A stretch of DNA of 64,000 nt from positions 62,001-126,000 of the forward strand of contig CAWFAI010000013.1 of assembly GCA_963813725.1 (NCBI GenBank). Direction: 5' to 3'. Shown here in pieces: positions 36,512 to 45,600 of the stretch; position 1 is the first letter of the stretch, and the number at the start of each line of letters is the position of its first letter. Below the pieces are notes generated by a model. The model saw only the letters and a list, made by a program, of their open reading frames with translations, made no database searches and was not told the DNA's origin. The stretch is from VGBV01 sp963813725 (GTDB lineage: Bacteria > Actinomycetota > Thermoleophilia > Solirubrobacterales > 70-9). A program made the position numbers and the translations under genes.

Positions 36512-37516
36512 GTGGCCGAGCCCGCCCGAGCCCGGGAATCCAGCGACGGCCCCGCCCGTCCCGATCAGGCCGGCTCCCAGCCGACAGGCCGCGAACAGCC
36601 GACCGTAGCCGGCCCGACGATCGCCGAGCTTCGTCCCGGACAGCGCTTCCGCGGCGACTACGCCTGCGCGCGCAAGGACCGGCTGACGGCCCGCAACGGG
36701 TCCACCTACCTGAACCTCGAGCTGCGCGACCGCAGCGGCACCATCGCCGCCCGCGCCTTCCGCGAGGCCGATCGCCTTGCCGCCCGCTTCGAGCGCGGCG
36801 ACGCCGTGCGAGTGGCGGGCAAGGTCGAGCGCTTTCGCGGCGAGCTGGTGGCCGAGATAGACGACGTTCGCAAGCTCGAGGGCGAGCAGATCGACCCCTC
36901 TGACTTTCTGCCCCGGGCGTATCGAGACGGCGACGAGCTGGCCGGGTTCCTGGAGCACCTGATCAGGGAGGTCCACGACCCCGCGCTGCGCGCGGTGGTG
37001 GAGAGGGTGCTGTTGAGGGAGCCGGTCGCCTCTGAGTTCCGCCGCGCCCCCTGCAGCCGGGCGGGGCACCACGCCTATCTGGCCGGCTTGATCGAGCACA
37101 CCGTCGCGGTCGGCACCCTGGTCGGCGAGCTCTGCCAGCTCCATCCCCGCCTCGACTCCGACCTGCTGATGGCGGCCACGCTGCTGCACGACGTCGGCAA
37201 GGTCCGCGAGTTCTCCTATGGCGCCGAGTTTGAGCTGACCGATGAGGGCAGGCTGCTGGGCCACGTCACGATCGGGGCCGAGATCACCGGCGCCGCCGCG
37301 GTCGGGCTGTCGCCCGAGCGCCGCGCGGCGTTGCTGCACTGCATCCTCACCCACCACGGCGCCGACGGCCCGCGCTCGGGGCCCGGGGCCGGCAATCGCG
37401 GCTTCCAGGGCGGCTTCGGCTCGCCCGAGGCGCTAGCGCTCTATCGGCTGAACGCGCTCGACGCGAGCGTCAAGGGAGCGCTGGAGCACGGCGCCGGAAG
37501 CGCCGCGCACGGCTAG
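36512..37516 (+). CDS. OB-fold/HD-domain 3-5 exoribonuclease, YhaM-like
   Basis: A nuclease of the YhaM type. A disordered N-terminus (about 35 residues) is followed by an OB-fold (FRGDYACARKDRLTARNGSTYLNLELRDRSG, then AVRVAGKVERFRGELVAEIDDV) and an HD phosphohydrolase domain with GLIEHTVAV, LLHDVGKVREF and LLHCILTHHG metal ligands. B. subtilis YhaM degrades RNA and single-stranded DNA. The start is uncertain: TTG 36464, GTG 36494 and GTG 36512 are in frame. The last is used because the residues before it look non-coding. Confidence 0.8.
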   Translation: MAEPARARESSDGPARPDQAGSQPTGREQPTVAGPTIAELRPGQRFRGDYACARKDRLTARNGSTYLNLELRDRSGTIAARAFREADRLAARFERGDAVRVAGKVERFRGELVAEIDDVRKLEGEQIDPSDFLPRAYRDGDELAGFLEHLIREVHDPALRAVVERVLLREPVASEFRRAPCSRAGHHAYLAGLIEHTVAVGTLVGELCQLHPRLDSDLLMAATLLHDVGKVREFSYGAEFELTDEGRLLGHVTIGAEITGAAAVGLSPERRAALLHCILTHHGADGPRSGPGAGNRGFQGGFGSPEALALYRLNALDASVKGALEHGAGSAAHG

Positions 37517-37519
37517 GCG

Positions 37520-37900
37520 CTAGGCAGCGCCCGCGCCCGGAGCCAGCGCCCGCCGCGCCAGCCGCGCCGCGATCAGCAGGGCCAGCGCGGCGAAAGAGAG
37601 CTCCAGGACCCGTTCGCTGACCTCGTTCGCCACGATGACCCCGATCGCGACCCCGATCGGGGAGAGGGCGCCGATCAGCAGGCCCTCCTTCAGGCGGACG
37701 TTGCCGTAGTTCCGCTGGCGCCAGGTGGCGACGATCGCGACCGGCACGATGGCCAGCAGCGAGGTGGCCTCGGCCTCGACCTGGGGCTGGTCCATGAAGA
37801 TCGCCAGCGCCGGTACGAAGAGGATGCCGCCGCCGACGCCCAGCAGGCCGCCAAGCATCCCGCCCGCGAAGCCGAGCAGCGCGGCGAGGACCTCCTCCAT
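37520..37900 (-). CDS. Half-size TauE/SafE-like permease, second of a pair
   Basis: A 126-residue protein with four hydrophobic segments, equal to one half of a TauE/SafE anion exporter (normally about 250 residues, eight segments). It carries the repeat signature GMLGGLLGVGGGILFVPALAIFM and ATSLLAIVPVAIVATWRQ. It lies 28 bases downstream of a second half-size gene on the same strand. The pair probably assembles as a heterodimer that replaces the two-repeat protein. Exported anions in this family include sulfite, sulfoacetate and taurine-derived sulfonates. Confidence 0.85.
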   Translation of the reverse strand: MEEVLAALLGFAGGMLGGLLGVGGGILFVPALAIFMDQPQVEAEATSLLAIVPVAIVATWRQRNYGNVRLKEGLLIGALSPIGVAIGVIVANEVSERVLELSFAALALLIAARLARRALAPGAGAA

Positions 37901-37928
37901 CAGAGCCTCCGCCGATGCGAGGGCGCGA

Positions 37929-38285
37929 TCACCGGGCGATCAGCTCCGCGGCGATGATCAGGAGCAGCACCGCGAACAGGCCGGAGATGGCGCGCTCCGG
38001 GATCCGCTGCTGCAGCGCGGTGCCGAGGATCGCCCCGCCGATCGCCGGGACGCCGACCAGCGCGGCCTTGCCGACGTCCACGTTGCCGTAGCCGGCCTGC
38101 AGCGCCACCGCCAGCGCCGCGATCACGATGATCGCCGCCATGCTGGTGCCGGTCGCCTCGCGCTCGCCGTAGCCGAGCCAGACGATCAGCAGCGGCACGA
38201 TGATCGTGCCGCCCCCCACCCCGAAGAGCCCGCTGAAGGCGCCGGCGGCGGTGCCGATCGCGGCGAGCTGAAGGGTCCTCCGCAC
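37929..38285 (-). CDS. Half-size TauE/SafE-like permease, first of a pair
   Basis: A 118-residue, four-segment protein with its own TauE signature GAFSGLFGVGGGTIIVPLLIVWL and ATGTSMAAIIVIAALAVAL. It is the upstream partner of the other half-size permease and has diverged from it, so they are not a recent duplication. TAGTAT (38299-38294) ends eight bases before GTG 38285. This hexamer overlaps the -10 of the divergent otsB gene. Confidence 0.85.
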   Translation of the reverse strand: MRRTLQLAAIGTAAGAFSGLFGVGGGTIIVPLLIVWLGYGEREATGTSMAAIIVIAALAVALQAGYGNVDVGKAALVGVPAIGGAILGTALQQRIPERAISGLFAVLLLIIAAELIAR

Positions 38286-38292
38286 GGGCGGC

Positions 38293-38299
38293 GATACTA
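38293..38299. promoter_or_regulatory. Overlapping divergent -10 elements (permease pair / otsB)
   Basis: GATACTA carries GATACT for otsB (ends seven bases before ATG 38306) and, on the other strand, TAGTAT for the permease pair (ends eight bases before GTG 38285). Only 20 bases separate the two start codons. Confidence 0.55.
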
Positions 38300-38305
38300 G
38301 ATCAG

Positions 38306-39091
38306 ATGGAGAGCCTGCTCGCCCCGCTGCGCGATGTCCCCGGCTCGGCGGCGATCCTGCTGGACGTCGACGGAACCCTGGCGCCGATAGTCGATCGCCC
38401 CGACGAGGCCGAGGTCCCCGCCACCACCCGCGAGCTGCTGCGCGCGCTGGCGGCCACCTACGCGCTGGTAGCCGGGGTCAGCGGCCGCCCGGCGCTGGAC
38501 GCCCGCCGCGTCGTCGGCCTTGACGAGATCGCCTACTCGGGGAACCACGGGTTCGAGCTGCTGCTTCCCGGCGCGTCCGAGCCGCAGCCCGATCCCTCCC
38601 TGGACGGCCACGAAGGCGACGCGCGAGCCTTCGTCGCCGGGCTGGACCAGCGCGACCTGGAGCGGGTCGGCATCCGCATCGAGGACAAGGGCGCGATCGT
38701 CGCCCTGCACTGGCGGGGATCGGAGAACGTGGGCGAGGCCGAATCGCTGGCGCGCGAGATCGAGGCCGGTGCGGACTGGCGGGGCCTGGTGGCGCACCGC
38801 GGCCGCAAGGTCCTGGAGATCCGGCCGGACGTGGCGATCAACAAGGGGATCGCAGTCGCGGCGCTGATCCCGGCCCGCCCCGTGAAGACGGCCATGTACG
38901 CGGGGGATGACCGCACCGACGTGGACGCCTTTGCGGCGCTGCGGACGCTGCACGAGGACGGGGTGCTGGAGTCCGTCGCCTGCATCGCCGTGGGGTCGGA
39001 CGAGGCGCCGCCGGAGGTCTCGGCGAGCGCGGACCTCACCGTGGACGGGACCGAGGGCTTCGCCGAGGTCCTGCGGGCGCTGGCGGAGTAG
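38306..39091 (+). CDS. otsB: Trehalose-6-phosphate phosphatase
   Basis: A 261-residue HAD-superfamily phosphatase that makes trehalose from trehalose-6-phosphate. Motif I is LLDVDGTLAP, motif II is VAGVSGRP, then SGNHGFEL, the lysine region EIRPDVAINKGIAV and motif IV GDDRTDVDAFAAL. No trehalose-6-phosphate synthase (otsA) is in the window, so the partner gene must lie elsewhere. GATACT at 38293-38298 is the probable -10, giving a leaderless mRNA. Confidence 0.9.
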   Translation: MESLLAPLRDVPGSAAILLDVDGTLAPIVDRPDEAEVPATTRELLRALAATYALVAGVSGRPALDARRVVGLDEIAYSGNHGFELLLPGASEPQPDPSLDGHEGDARAFVAGLDQRDLERVGIRIEDKGAIVALHWRGSENVGEAESLAREIEAGADWRGLVAHRGRKVLEIRPDVAINKGIAVAALIPARPVKTAMYAGDDRTDVDAFAALRTLHEDGVLESVACIAVGSDEAPPEVSASADLTVDGTEGFAEVLRALAE

Positions 39092-39097
39092 CCGGCC

Positions 39098-39640
39098 TTG
39101 GCCTTCTGCGACCTGCTGCGGATGACGGTGCTGCTGGCCGCGGGCGCGGCGACCGCCCTGGCCGCCGTCACGGTGATCGCCGCCGACCGCGACGTCGACA
39201 CCACGACGCTGATCGTGGCCGCCGCCTGGTGGCCGCTCTCGGTTGCGCTCGGCCTCTTTCTGGGGCGCCCGGCTCGGGCGGCGGAGGCGATGCGCCCCCT
39301 GCTGGCGGGAGCGAAGACCACCCCGACGCTGCCCAGCGACCGGCCGGGGCGGGTCGCGGTGAGCCGGTTGTGGCCGCTGGCCGCGTTCGCGCTGGTTGCC
39401 GGAGGGGCGGGCTTCGCCTATCCGGGCGTGGCTGCGATCGGAACGGGCTTCGCCCTGGCCGCGGCGCTTGCGCTGCGAGCCCGCGAGGGGGCCGTGACGG
39501 CGATCGAGGAGCGCGACGGGGTGCGCTTCTACGTCGAGCCCGGCAACGCGTTCCAGCCGGTGGTGCTGGTGCGGACGCCGGGCCTGCGCCGGGACCGCGC
39601 GCCCGGCGGCCATCCGCCTCCTCCCCCGAGCGCTGCCTAG
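39098..39640 (+). CDS. Membrane protein of unknown function
   Basis: A 180-residue protein with about four hydrophobic segments (TVLLAAGAATALAAVTVIAA, TLIVAAAWWPLSVALGLFLG, LWPLAAFALVAGGAGFAYPG and IGTGFALAAALALRA), then a soluble end with FYVEPGNAFQPVVLVRTPGLRR. I recognise no family. TTG 39098, six bases after otsB, is the longest start; ATG 39122 is an alternative. Its TAG at 39638-39640 lies in a CTAG palindrome that would also give a stop for polX on the other strand. Confidence 0.65.
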   Translation: MAFCDLLRMTVLLAAGAATALAAVTVIAADRDVDTTTLIVAAAWWPLSVALGLFLGRPARAAEAMRPLLAGAKTTPTLPSDRPGRVAVSRLWPLAAFALVAGGAGFAYPGVAAIGTGFALAAALALRAREGAVTAIEERDGVRFYVEPGNAFQPVVLVRTPGLRRDRAPGGHPPPPPSAA

Positions 39641-41389
39641 AACCTTGTGGCGTTTCCGGAGCGGCGCGAACGAGCGCCAGGGGCGGGTGTTTGCCACCTG
39701 CCCGGGGGTCAGCCAGGCGCGCCGCGCGGTCGCGACCGCGTACTTCATGTTCTCCAGCGTCTCGACCCCGTGGGCGTCGGTGTTGCAGAGGATCATCACC
39801 CCGGCCTCCGCCGCCAGCCGGGCGTGGTGCTCGTTCAGGTCGCGGCGGTTCGGGTTGCCGTTGATCTCGATCATCGTCCCGTTGGCCGCCGCGGCCTCTG
39901 CGACTCGCTCCACGTCGATCGCGTAGGGCTCGCGGCGCAGCAGCAGCCGGCCCGTGAGGTGGCCGATGCAGTCGACCAGCGGATGGGCGATCGCCTCGAC
40001 CACCCGCTGGGTCATGTCCTTCTCGGAGATCCCGAAGGAGGTGTGCACGCTCGCCACCACCCAGTCGAGCTCGGCGAGCAGCTCGTCCGGGTAGTCCAGC
40101 TCGCCCGTGGTCCCGATGTTGACCTCGGAGCCCGCCAGCAGCCGAAAGCCCCTGGGAGCGGACTCGTTCCACCGCCGGACCTCGGTGATCCGCTTCGCCA
40201 GCGCCTTCGCGTCCACGTGGTCACCGAAGCCGTGGCTGGCGGAGTGGTCGGTGATGGCGAGGTAGGCGTAGCCGCGCTCGTGCGCCGCCTGCGCCATCTG
40301 CTCGAGCGTGTTGCGCCCGTCCGAGAGGGTGGTGTGCGAGTGCAGGTCGCCGCGGATGTCGGCGACCGTGACCAGCTCGGGCAGATCGCCGGACTCGGCG
40401 GCCTCGATCTCGCCGCGACCCTGGCGCAGCTCGGGCTCGATGTAGGCCAGCCCGAGCAGTTCGTAGACGCCGGCCTCGTCGGTGAAGCGGTGGACCTTGG
40501 CCTTCTTGCCCTTCTTCGGATCGGTCTCGGTGACGCCGTGCTCGCTGACCGAGAGGCCTCGCTTCAGGGCGCGCTCGCGCAGCTGCACGTTGTGCTCCAT
40601 CGAGCCGGTGAAGTGCTGCAGCAGGTTGCCGAAGGTCTCCTCGGGAGTGATCCGCAGGTCCACCTTCAGCCCCGCATGGGTCAACACGCTCGTCCCCTTG
40701 TCCCCGGCCGAGCTGGCCTGGGCGACCAGCTCGTGCTCGGCCAGGGCCGCCGCCAGCACCTCGGGCTCGCCGCTGGTGACGATGATGTCGACGTCCTTGC
40801 AGGTCTCGCCCCAGCGCCGCGCGGACCCCGTCACCTCCACCCGCCCCGCCGCGGGATGCGCCTCGATCGCGGCCTTCAGCTCCTCGGCGACGGGAAGCAC
40901 CTTGGAGAGCAGCCGTCGCTCGGCCTCGTCGCCCTCGTCGGGCAGGGTCTCGAGCTCGGCGAGCACCCGGTCCTCTACCTTGGCGCCGAACCCTTTCATC
41001 CCCCTGATCCGCTCCTGCTCGGCGGCCTCGCGCAGGCTCTCCAGGTCGGTGACGCCGAGCTCGTCGTGGAGCCGGCGCACCTTTTTGGCGCCCAGCCCCG
41101 GCACGCGGGTCACCTCCACCAGCGAGGGCGGGAACTTCGCCTTCAGCTTCTCGGCGGCGGGGATCTGGCCGGTCTCAACCAGGGCCACCACCTTCTCGGC
41201 CAGCGTCTTGCCGACATTGGGCAGTTCGGTCAGCCGGCCCTCGCGGGCGAGCTGCTCGACCGAGACGGGGCTGTCCTGGATCGTCCGCGCCGCCTCCTTG
41301 TAGGCCTGCACGCGGAAGCGGTCGGCGCCGTCCAGCTCGTAGAGGATGCCCAGCTCGCGCAGGGCGGCGGCGATCTGGGCGTTTCGCAT
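39637..41389 (-). CDS. polX: PolX family DNA polymerase/3-5 exonuclease; native stop lost
   Basis: A family X polymerase with a C-terminal PHP domain, about 584 residues. In order it has a helix-hairpin-helix (LPNVGKTLAEKVV), a second one (VPGLGAKKVRRLH), the palm (VTGSARRWGETCKDVDIIVTS, with Asp-x-Asp) and the PHP nuclease (GDLHSHTTLSDG, ITDHSASHG, ASVHTS, NTDAHGVE). Such enzymes fill gaps in repair. In the given sequence the frame has no stop near the expected end and runs to 38297, antisense to two genes. The TAG at 39639-39637 is one frame away, so an indel near 39640-39660 is likely, and the end given here is inferred. TAGGTT (41401-41396) ends six bases before ATG. Confidence 0.82.
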
Positions 41390-41437
41390 CGCCCAAACCT
41401 AGCGGCGGCATGCCGGCTCCGCGACTAGCATCGCCGC

Positions 41438-42175
41438 GTGCCTGAACCCTCCGACGGCCCGTCCGCTGGCAGCGTCTGGGTGATCCTGCCGACCTACAAC
41501 GAGGCCGACAACCTCGAGCGGCTGGTGGTCGCTGTCCGTGAGCGGCTGCCCGCCGATGGCCGGGTCCTGGTCGTGGACGACAACTCGCCCGACGGCACCG
41601 GCGGCATCGCCGACCGTCTCGCCGCCGAGCACGACGACGTCGAGGTCCTCCACCGCGAGCGCAAGGAGGGGCTGGGTCCCGCCTACATCGCGGGCTTTCG
41701 CCGCGCGCTCGCCGGCGGCGCCGAGCTGGTGGTGGAGATGGACGCCGACTTCTCTCACGACCCCGCCTACCTGCCGCAGCTGCTGCGCGCCGCCGAGGAC
41801 GCCGACCTGGTGATCGGGTCTCGCTATGTGCCCGGCGGCGGGGTGACCGATTGGGGGGCGCTGCGCCGCTTCATCAGCCGCGGGGGCGGCGCGTACGCGC
41901 GCATCGCCCTGGGACTCGAGGTTCGCGACCTGACCGGGGGCTTCAAGGTGATACGCCGCGAGGTGCTGGAGGCGATCGAGCTGGACACGATCAGCTCGCT
42001 GGGCTACGCGTTCCAGGTCGAAGTCACCTACAGGGCGATCAGGGCGGGCTTCCGCGTGGTGGAGGTCCCCATCGTCTTTCGCGACCGGACCCGGGGCGCC
42101 TCGAAGATGAGCAAAGCGATCGTGGCCGAGGCGATGTGGCGGGTGCCCGCGATGAGGCTGCGCCGCAGGCGCTGA
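41438..42175 (+). CDS. Polyprenol monophosphomannose synthase-like glycosyltransferase
   Basis: A 245-residue family 2 glycosyltransferase of the Dpm1 type, which moves mannose (or glucose) from a nucleotide sugar to polyprenyl phosphate on the cytoplasmic face. Key segments are ILPTYNEADNLERLV, LVVDDNSPDGTGGIAD, the metal site EMDADFSHDPAYLP, DLTGGFKVIRREVLE and the closing FRDRTRGASKMSKAIVAEA, characteristic of this group. Mycobacterial Ppm1 has a fused acyltransferase domain, absent here. TAGCAT at 41426-41431 ends six bases before GTG 41438. Confidence 0.88.
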   Translation: MPEPSDGPSAGSVWVILPTYNEADNLERLVVAVRERLPADGRVLVVDDNSPDGTGGIADRLAAEHDDVEVLHRERKEGLGPAYIAGFRRALAGGAELVVEMDADFSHDPAYLPQLLRAAEDADLVIGSRYVPGGGVTDWGALRRFISRGGGAYARIALGLEVRDLTGGFKVIRREVLEAIELDTISSLGYAFQVEVTYRAIRAGFRVVEVPIVFRDRTRGASKMSKAIVAEAMWRVPAMRLRRRR

Positions 42176-42226
42176 CCTATGCTTCGACAGAGCTGCCGCT
42201 GCGGCGGGAACCCTCGCTTCATTTTG

Positions 42227-42232
42227 TATAGT
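42227..42232 (+). promoter_or_regulatory. -10 element of the thioredoxin promoter
   Basis: TATAGT, five of six matches to TATAAT, in an AT-rich patch (attttgtatagtaag) that stands out in this genome. GGGAAC at 42206-42211 would fit the -35 of an ECF sigma factor of the SigR type, but the matching GTT element is only GTA, so a housekeeping promoter is more likely. Confidence 0.65.
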
Positions 42233-42272
42233 AAGAGCAGCTTCGAAAGCCAGACGACCTGAGGAGACGAAC

Positions 42273-42599
42273 GTGCCGGGCAAGCTCACCGATGTGACCG
42301 ACGCCAACTTCCAGTCCGACGTGCTCGAGGCCGGCGGTCCCGTGCTCGTCGACTTCTGGGCCCCCTGGTGCGGCCCCTGCCGCGTCGTCCATCCCGTGCT
42401 CGAGGAGATGGATGCCGAGCGCGAGGACCTGAGCATCGTCAGCCTCAACGTCGACGACAACCAGCAGACGGCCGCCAAGTACGAGGTCCTCTCGATCCCG
42501 ACGATGATCCTGTTCAAGGACGGCGAGCCCGCCAAGCGCATCGTCGGCGCGATGCCGAAGGCCCGCATCGAGGCCGAGCTCGAGCCCTCGCTGGCCTAG
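42273..42599 (+). CDS. trxA: Thioredoxin
   Basis: A 108-residue thioredoxin with the redox pair C33 and C36 in FWAPWCGPC, the cis-proline loop SIPTMILFKDGE and the closing IVGAMPKARIEAEL. It reduces disulfides in cytoplasmic proteins. The GTG start has GAGGAG six bases upstream. It has its own promoter and a leader of about 35 bases. Confidence 0.95.
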   Translation: MPGKLTDVTDANFQSDVLEAGGPVLVDFWAPWCGPCRVVHPVLEEMDAEREDLSIVSLNVDDNQQTAAKYEVLSIPTMILFKDGEPAKRIVGAMPKARIEAELEPSLA

Positions 42600-42622
42600 C
42601 TCCGGAGCGGGTCAGAGGATCT

Positions 42623-42639
42623 GGGCTTCGACGAAGCCC
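42623..42639. terminator. Hairpin between convergent trxA and ileS
   Basis: GGGCTTC, loop GAC, GAAGCCC: a 7-bp stem 23 bases after the trxA stop and about 10 bases after the ileS stop. It can serve both transcripts. No T-tract follows. Confidence 0.5.
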
Positions 42640-42648
42640 GCCGTGGCG

Positions 42649-45600
42649 TCACTCGAAGTCCTCGGGGCCGAACTCGGCCGCCTCGTCGTCGGTGCGGGCG
42701 ACCGAGATCGTCAGCTCGCGACCGTCGATGGTCGCGCCCTCGCCGCTGCCGTCATCGGAGTAGGAGACCGATAGCGCCAGCGTCTCCTCGGAGACGTAGG
42801 TCTCGTGCTGGCGGGCGGCGTCGAGCAGCTCCGCGTCGCCTGCGAGCTCGAGCGCGATCCGGTCGGTCACCTCCAGGCCGGCCTGCTTGCGGGCGGCCTG
42901 CACGGCGTGCACGATCTCGCGCGCCCAGCCCTCGGTCTGCAGCTCGTCGTCAAGCTCCAGCGAAAGGCCGACCGCGTGGCCCGCCTCGGCCTCGACCTCA
43001 TACCCCTGCAGCGGCTCCATCACCAGGCTCACCTCGTCGGCCTTGAGCGTGTGATCGTGGCCGTCGATCGAGATCCCGACCTCGCCGCCCCCCTCGATCA
43101 CCCTGGCAACGGCATCGGCGTCGAGCGCCTCGACGGCGGCCGCGACCTGCGGCATGTCCTTGCCGAAGCGCGGGCCGAGCGCGCGGTAGTTCGCCTTGGC
43201 GCGGTAGGAGACCAGCTCCGAGCGCTCGTGCACGAACTCCAGCTCCTTCACGTTCAGCTCGGAGGTGACCAGCCCCGCCAGCTCCTCGATCCCCTCGCGC
43301 TCGAGATCGGAGGCGACGATCACGGCACGCCGCAGCGGCTGGCGCACCTTCACCTTCGCGTGCGAGCGGGCGGCCCTGCCCAGCTCGACGGTGCGCCGAA
43401 CGACCTCCATCTGGGCCTCGAGCTCGGGGTCAACGCGCTCGGGGTCGGGCTGGGGGAAGTCGCAGAGGTGAACGGAGTCGGGCTGGTCGAAAAAGCTCTC
43501 GTCGGCGCCGCCGACGAGGTTGCCGTAGATCTCCTCGGCGATGAAGGGGGTGAACGGGGCCAGCAGCTTCGAGACTTCGATCAGGCAGATGCGCAGGGTG
43601 GCGAAGGCGAACATGTCGCCCTCCCAGAACCGCCGCCGGCCCAGGCGCACGTACCAGTTGGAGAGCTCGTCCACGAACTGCGCGATCGCGCGGCCACCGC
43701 TCGTCGCGTCGAACGCCTCCATGCGCTCGCGGACGGTCGCGATCAGGCCCTGCAAGCGCGACAGCGCCCAGCGGTCGAGCTCGTCGGAGTGGGGCCGCGG
43801 CTCGAAGCCGGTGTCGCTTAGGCCGGCTCCCGGCGCGAAGTCCTCGGGGCCCAGATCAAGGCTGGGCTCGTCGTACATCGACTCGGGGTCGACCTCGGGC
43901 GTGGTCGTGTTGGCGTAGAGCACCCAGAACGAGTAGGTGTTCCACAGCGTCAGCAGGAACTGGCGCACCGACTCGCCGACGGTGTCGACGTCGAAGCGGT
44001 ACCCCGCCCAGGGCTGCTGCGAGGTGAAGTAGTACCAGCGGAACGCGTCCGCGCCGTGGCGGTCGATCACCTCCCAGGGATCGACCACGTTGCCGCGGCT
44101 CTTCGACATCTTCTGGCCCTCGGGGTCGAGGATGAGGCCCAGGCAGACGCAGTTGCGGAAGCTCGAGGTGTCGAACAGCAGCGTCGATTCGGCCAGCAGC
44201 GTGTAGAACCAGCCGCGGGTCTGGTCGATCCCCTCGCAGATGTAGTCGGCGGGGAACCGCTCCTCGAACAGCTCGGTGTTCTCGAACGGGTAGTGGAACT
44301 GGGCCCAGGGCATGGAGCCCGAGTCGAACCAGGTGTCGATCACGGCCGGCACGCGGCGCATCTGCCCGTCGCACCCCTCGCGCTCGCACGGCAACACGAC
44401 CTCGTCGATGTAGGGCCGGTGCAGGTCATCTGGAAGCTCGGCGCCTCGCGAGCTCAGGTCCTCGCGCGATCCCGCGCAGAAGCGCTGCTCGCAGTCCTCG
44501 GCCTCGCACTCCCAGACCGGCAGCGGCGTGCCCCAGTAGCGGTCGCGGCTGAGCGCCCAGTCCACGTTGTTCTCCAGCCACTTGCCGAAGCGACCGTGCT
44601 TGATGTGCTCGGGATGCCAGCCGATCTGCTCGTTGGCGGCCAGCATGTCGTCCCGCACCTGGCTGGTTGCGACGTACCAGCTCGCCTTGGCGTAGTAGAG
44701 GAGGGGCGTGTCGCAGCGCCAGCAGTGCGGGTAGCTGTGCAGGTAGGTCTCGGCGCGCAGCAGCTTTCCGCTCGCCTCCAGCGCCTTGACGATGTCGGGG
44801 TCGGCCTCCTTGACGGAGCGGCCGGCGAAGTCGGTGATGCGCTCGTCGAAGGTGCCGTCCAGCCGGACCGGGTTCTGCAGGGTGATCCCGTATTGCTCGC
44901 CCAGCCGGAAGTCGTCCTCGCCGAAGGCGATCGCTGTGTGGACCAGGCCGGTGCCCTCGTCGGTGCTGACGAAGTCGCCGAGCAGGACGGTGTGTCCCTT
45001 CGGCCCGTAGTCGGTGATGTAGGTGAAGGGCGGCTCGTAGGAGGTCCCGGCCAGGGCCTCGCCCGGGAAATGGGCCAGTTCCTCGGTCCCCTCGCCGAGC
45101 ACGGCCTCGACGCGGTCGCGGGCCATCACGAAGACCTCGCCTCCCGCGCGCACGCGCACGTACTCGATCTCGGGCCCGGCGGCCACCGCGGCGTTGGTGA
45201 TCAGCGTCCAGGGAGTGGTGGTCCAGACCAGCAGCGTGTCGCCGGGCTCGAGCGGGGACTCGGGGATCTGGTCGCTGGGCGCGGGCTTGGCGATCGGCAG
45301 CTTCACGAACACCGAGGGGTCCTCCACGTCGTGGTAGCCGACCGCTACCTCGTGCGAGGAGAGCGCGGTGCCGCAGCGCGGACAGTAGGGAACGACCTTG
45401 TGGCCCTCGTACAGGCGGCCGTCGTCCCACATCCGCCGCAGCGCCCACCAGACCGACTCGATGTAGTCGTCATCCATCGTCACGTAGGGCTCGTCCATGT
45501 CGATCCAGAAGCCGATCCGCTCGGACAGCCGCTTCCAGTCCTCCACGTAGCGGAAGACCGACTCGCGGCATTTCGCGTTGAACTCCGCGATCCCGAACTC

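Noticed and set aside
38297..39636. Long C-terminal extension of PolX
   Set aside because: The translation after about residue 584 is low-complexity Arg/Gly/Gln shadow of otsB and the membrane protein, not a domain.
42206..42234. SigR-type (GGAAT-N18-GTT) promoter before trxA
   Set aside because: GGAAC is present but the -10 reads GTA at 19-base spacing; the adjacent TATAGT explains the promoter better.
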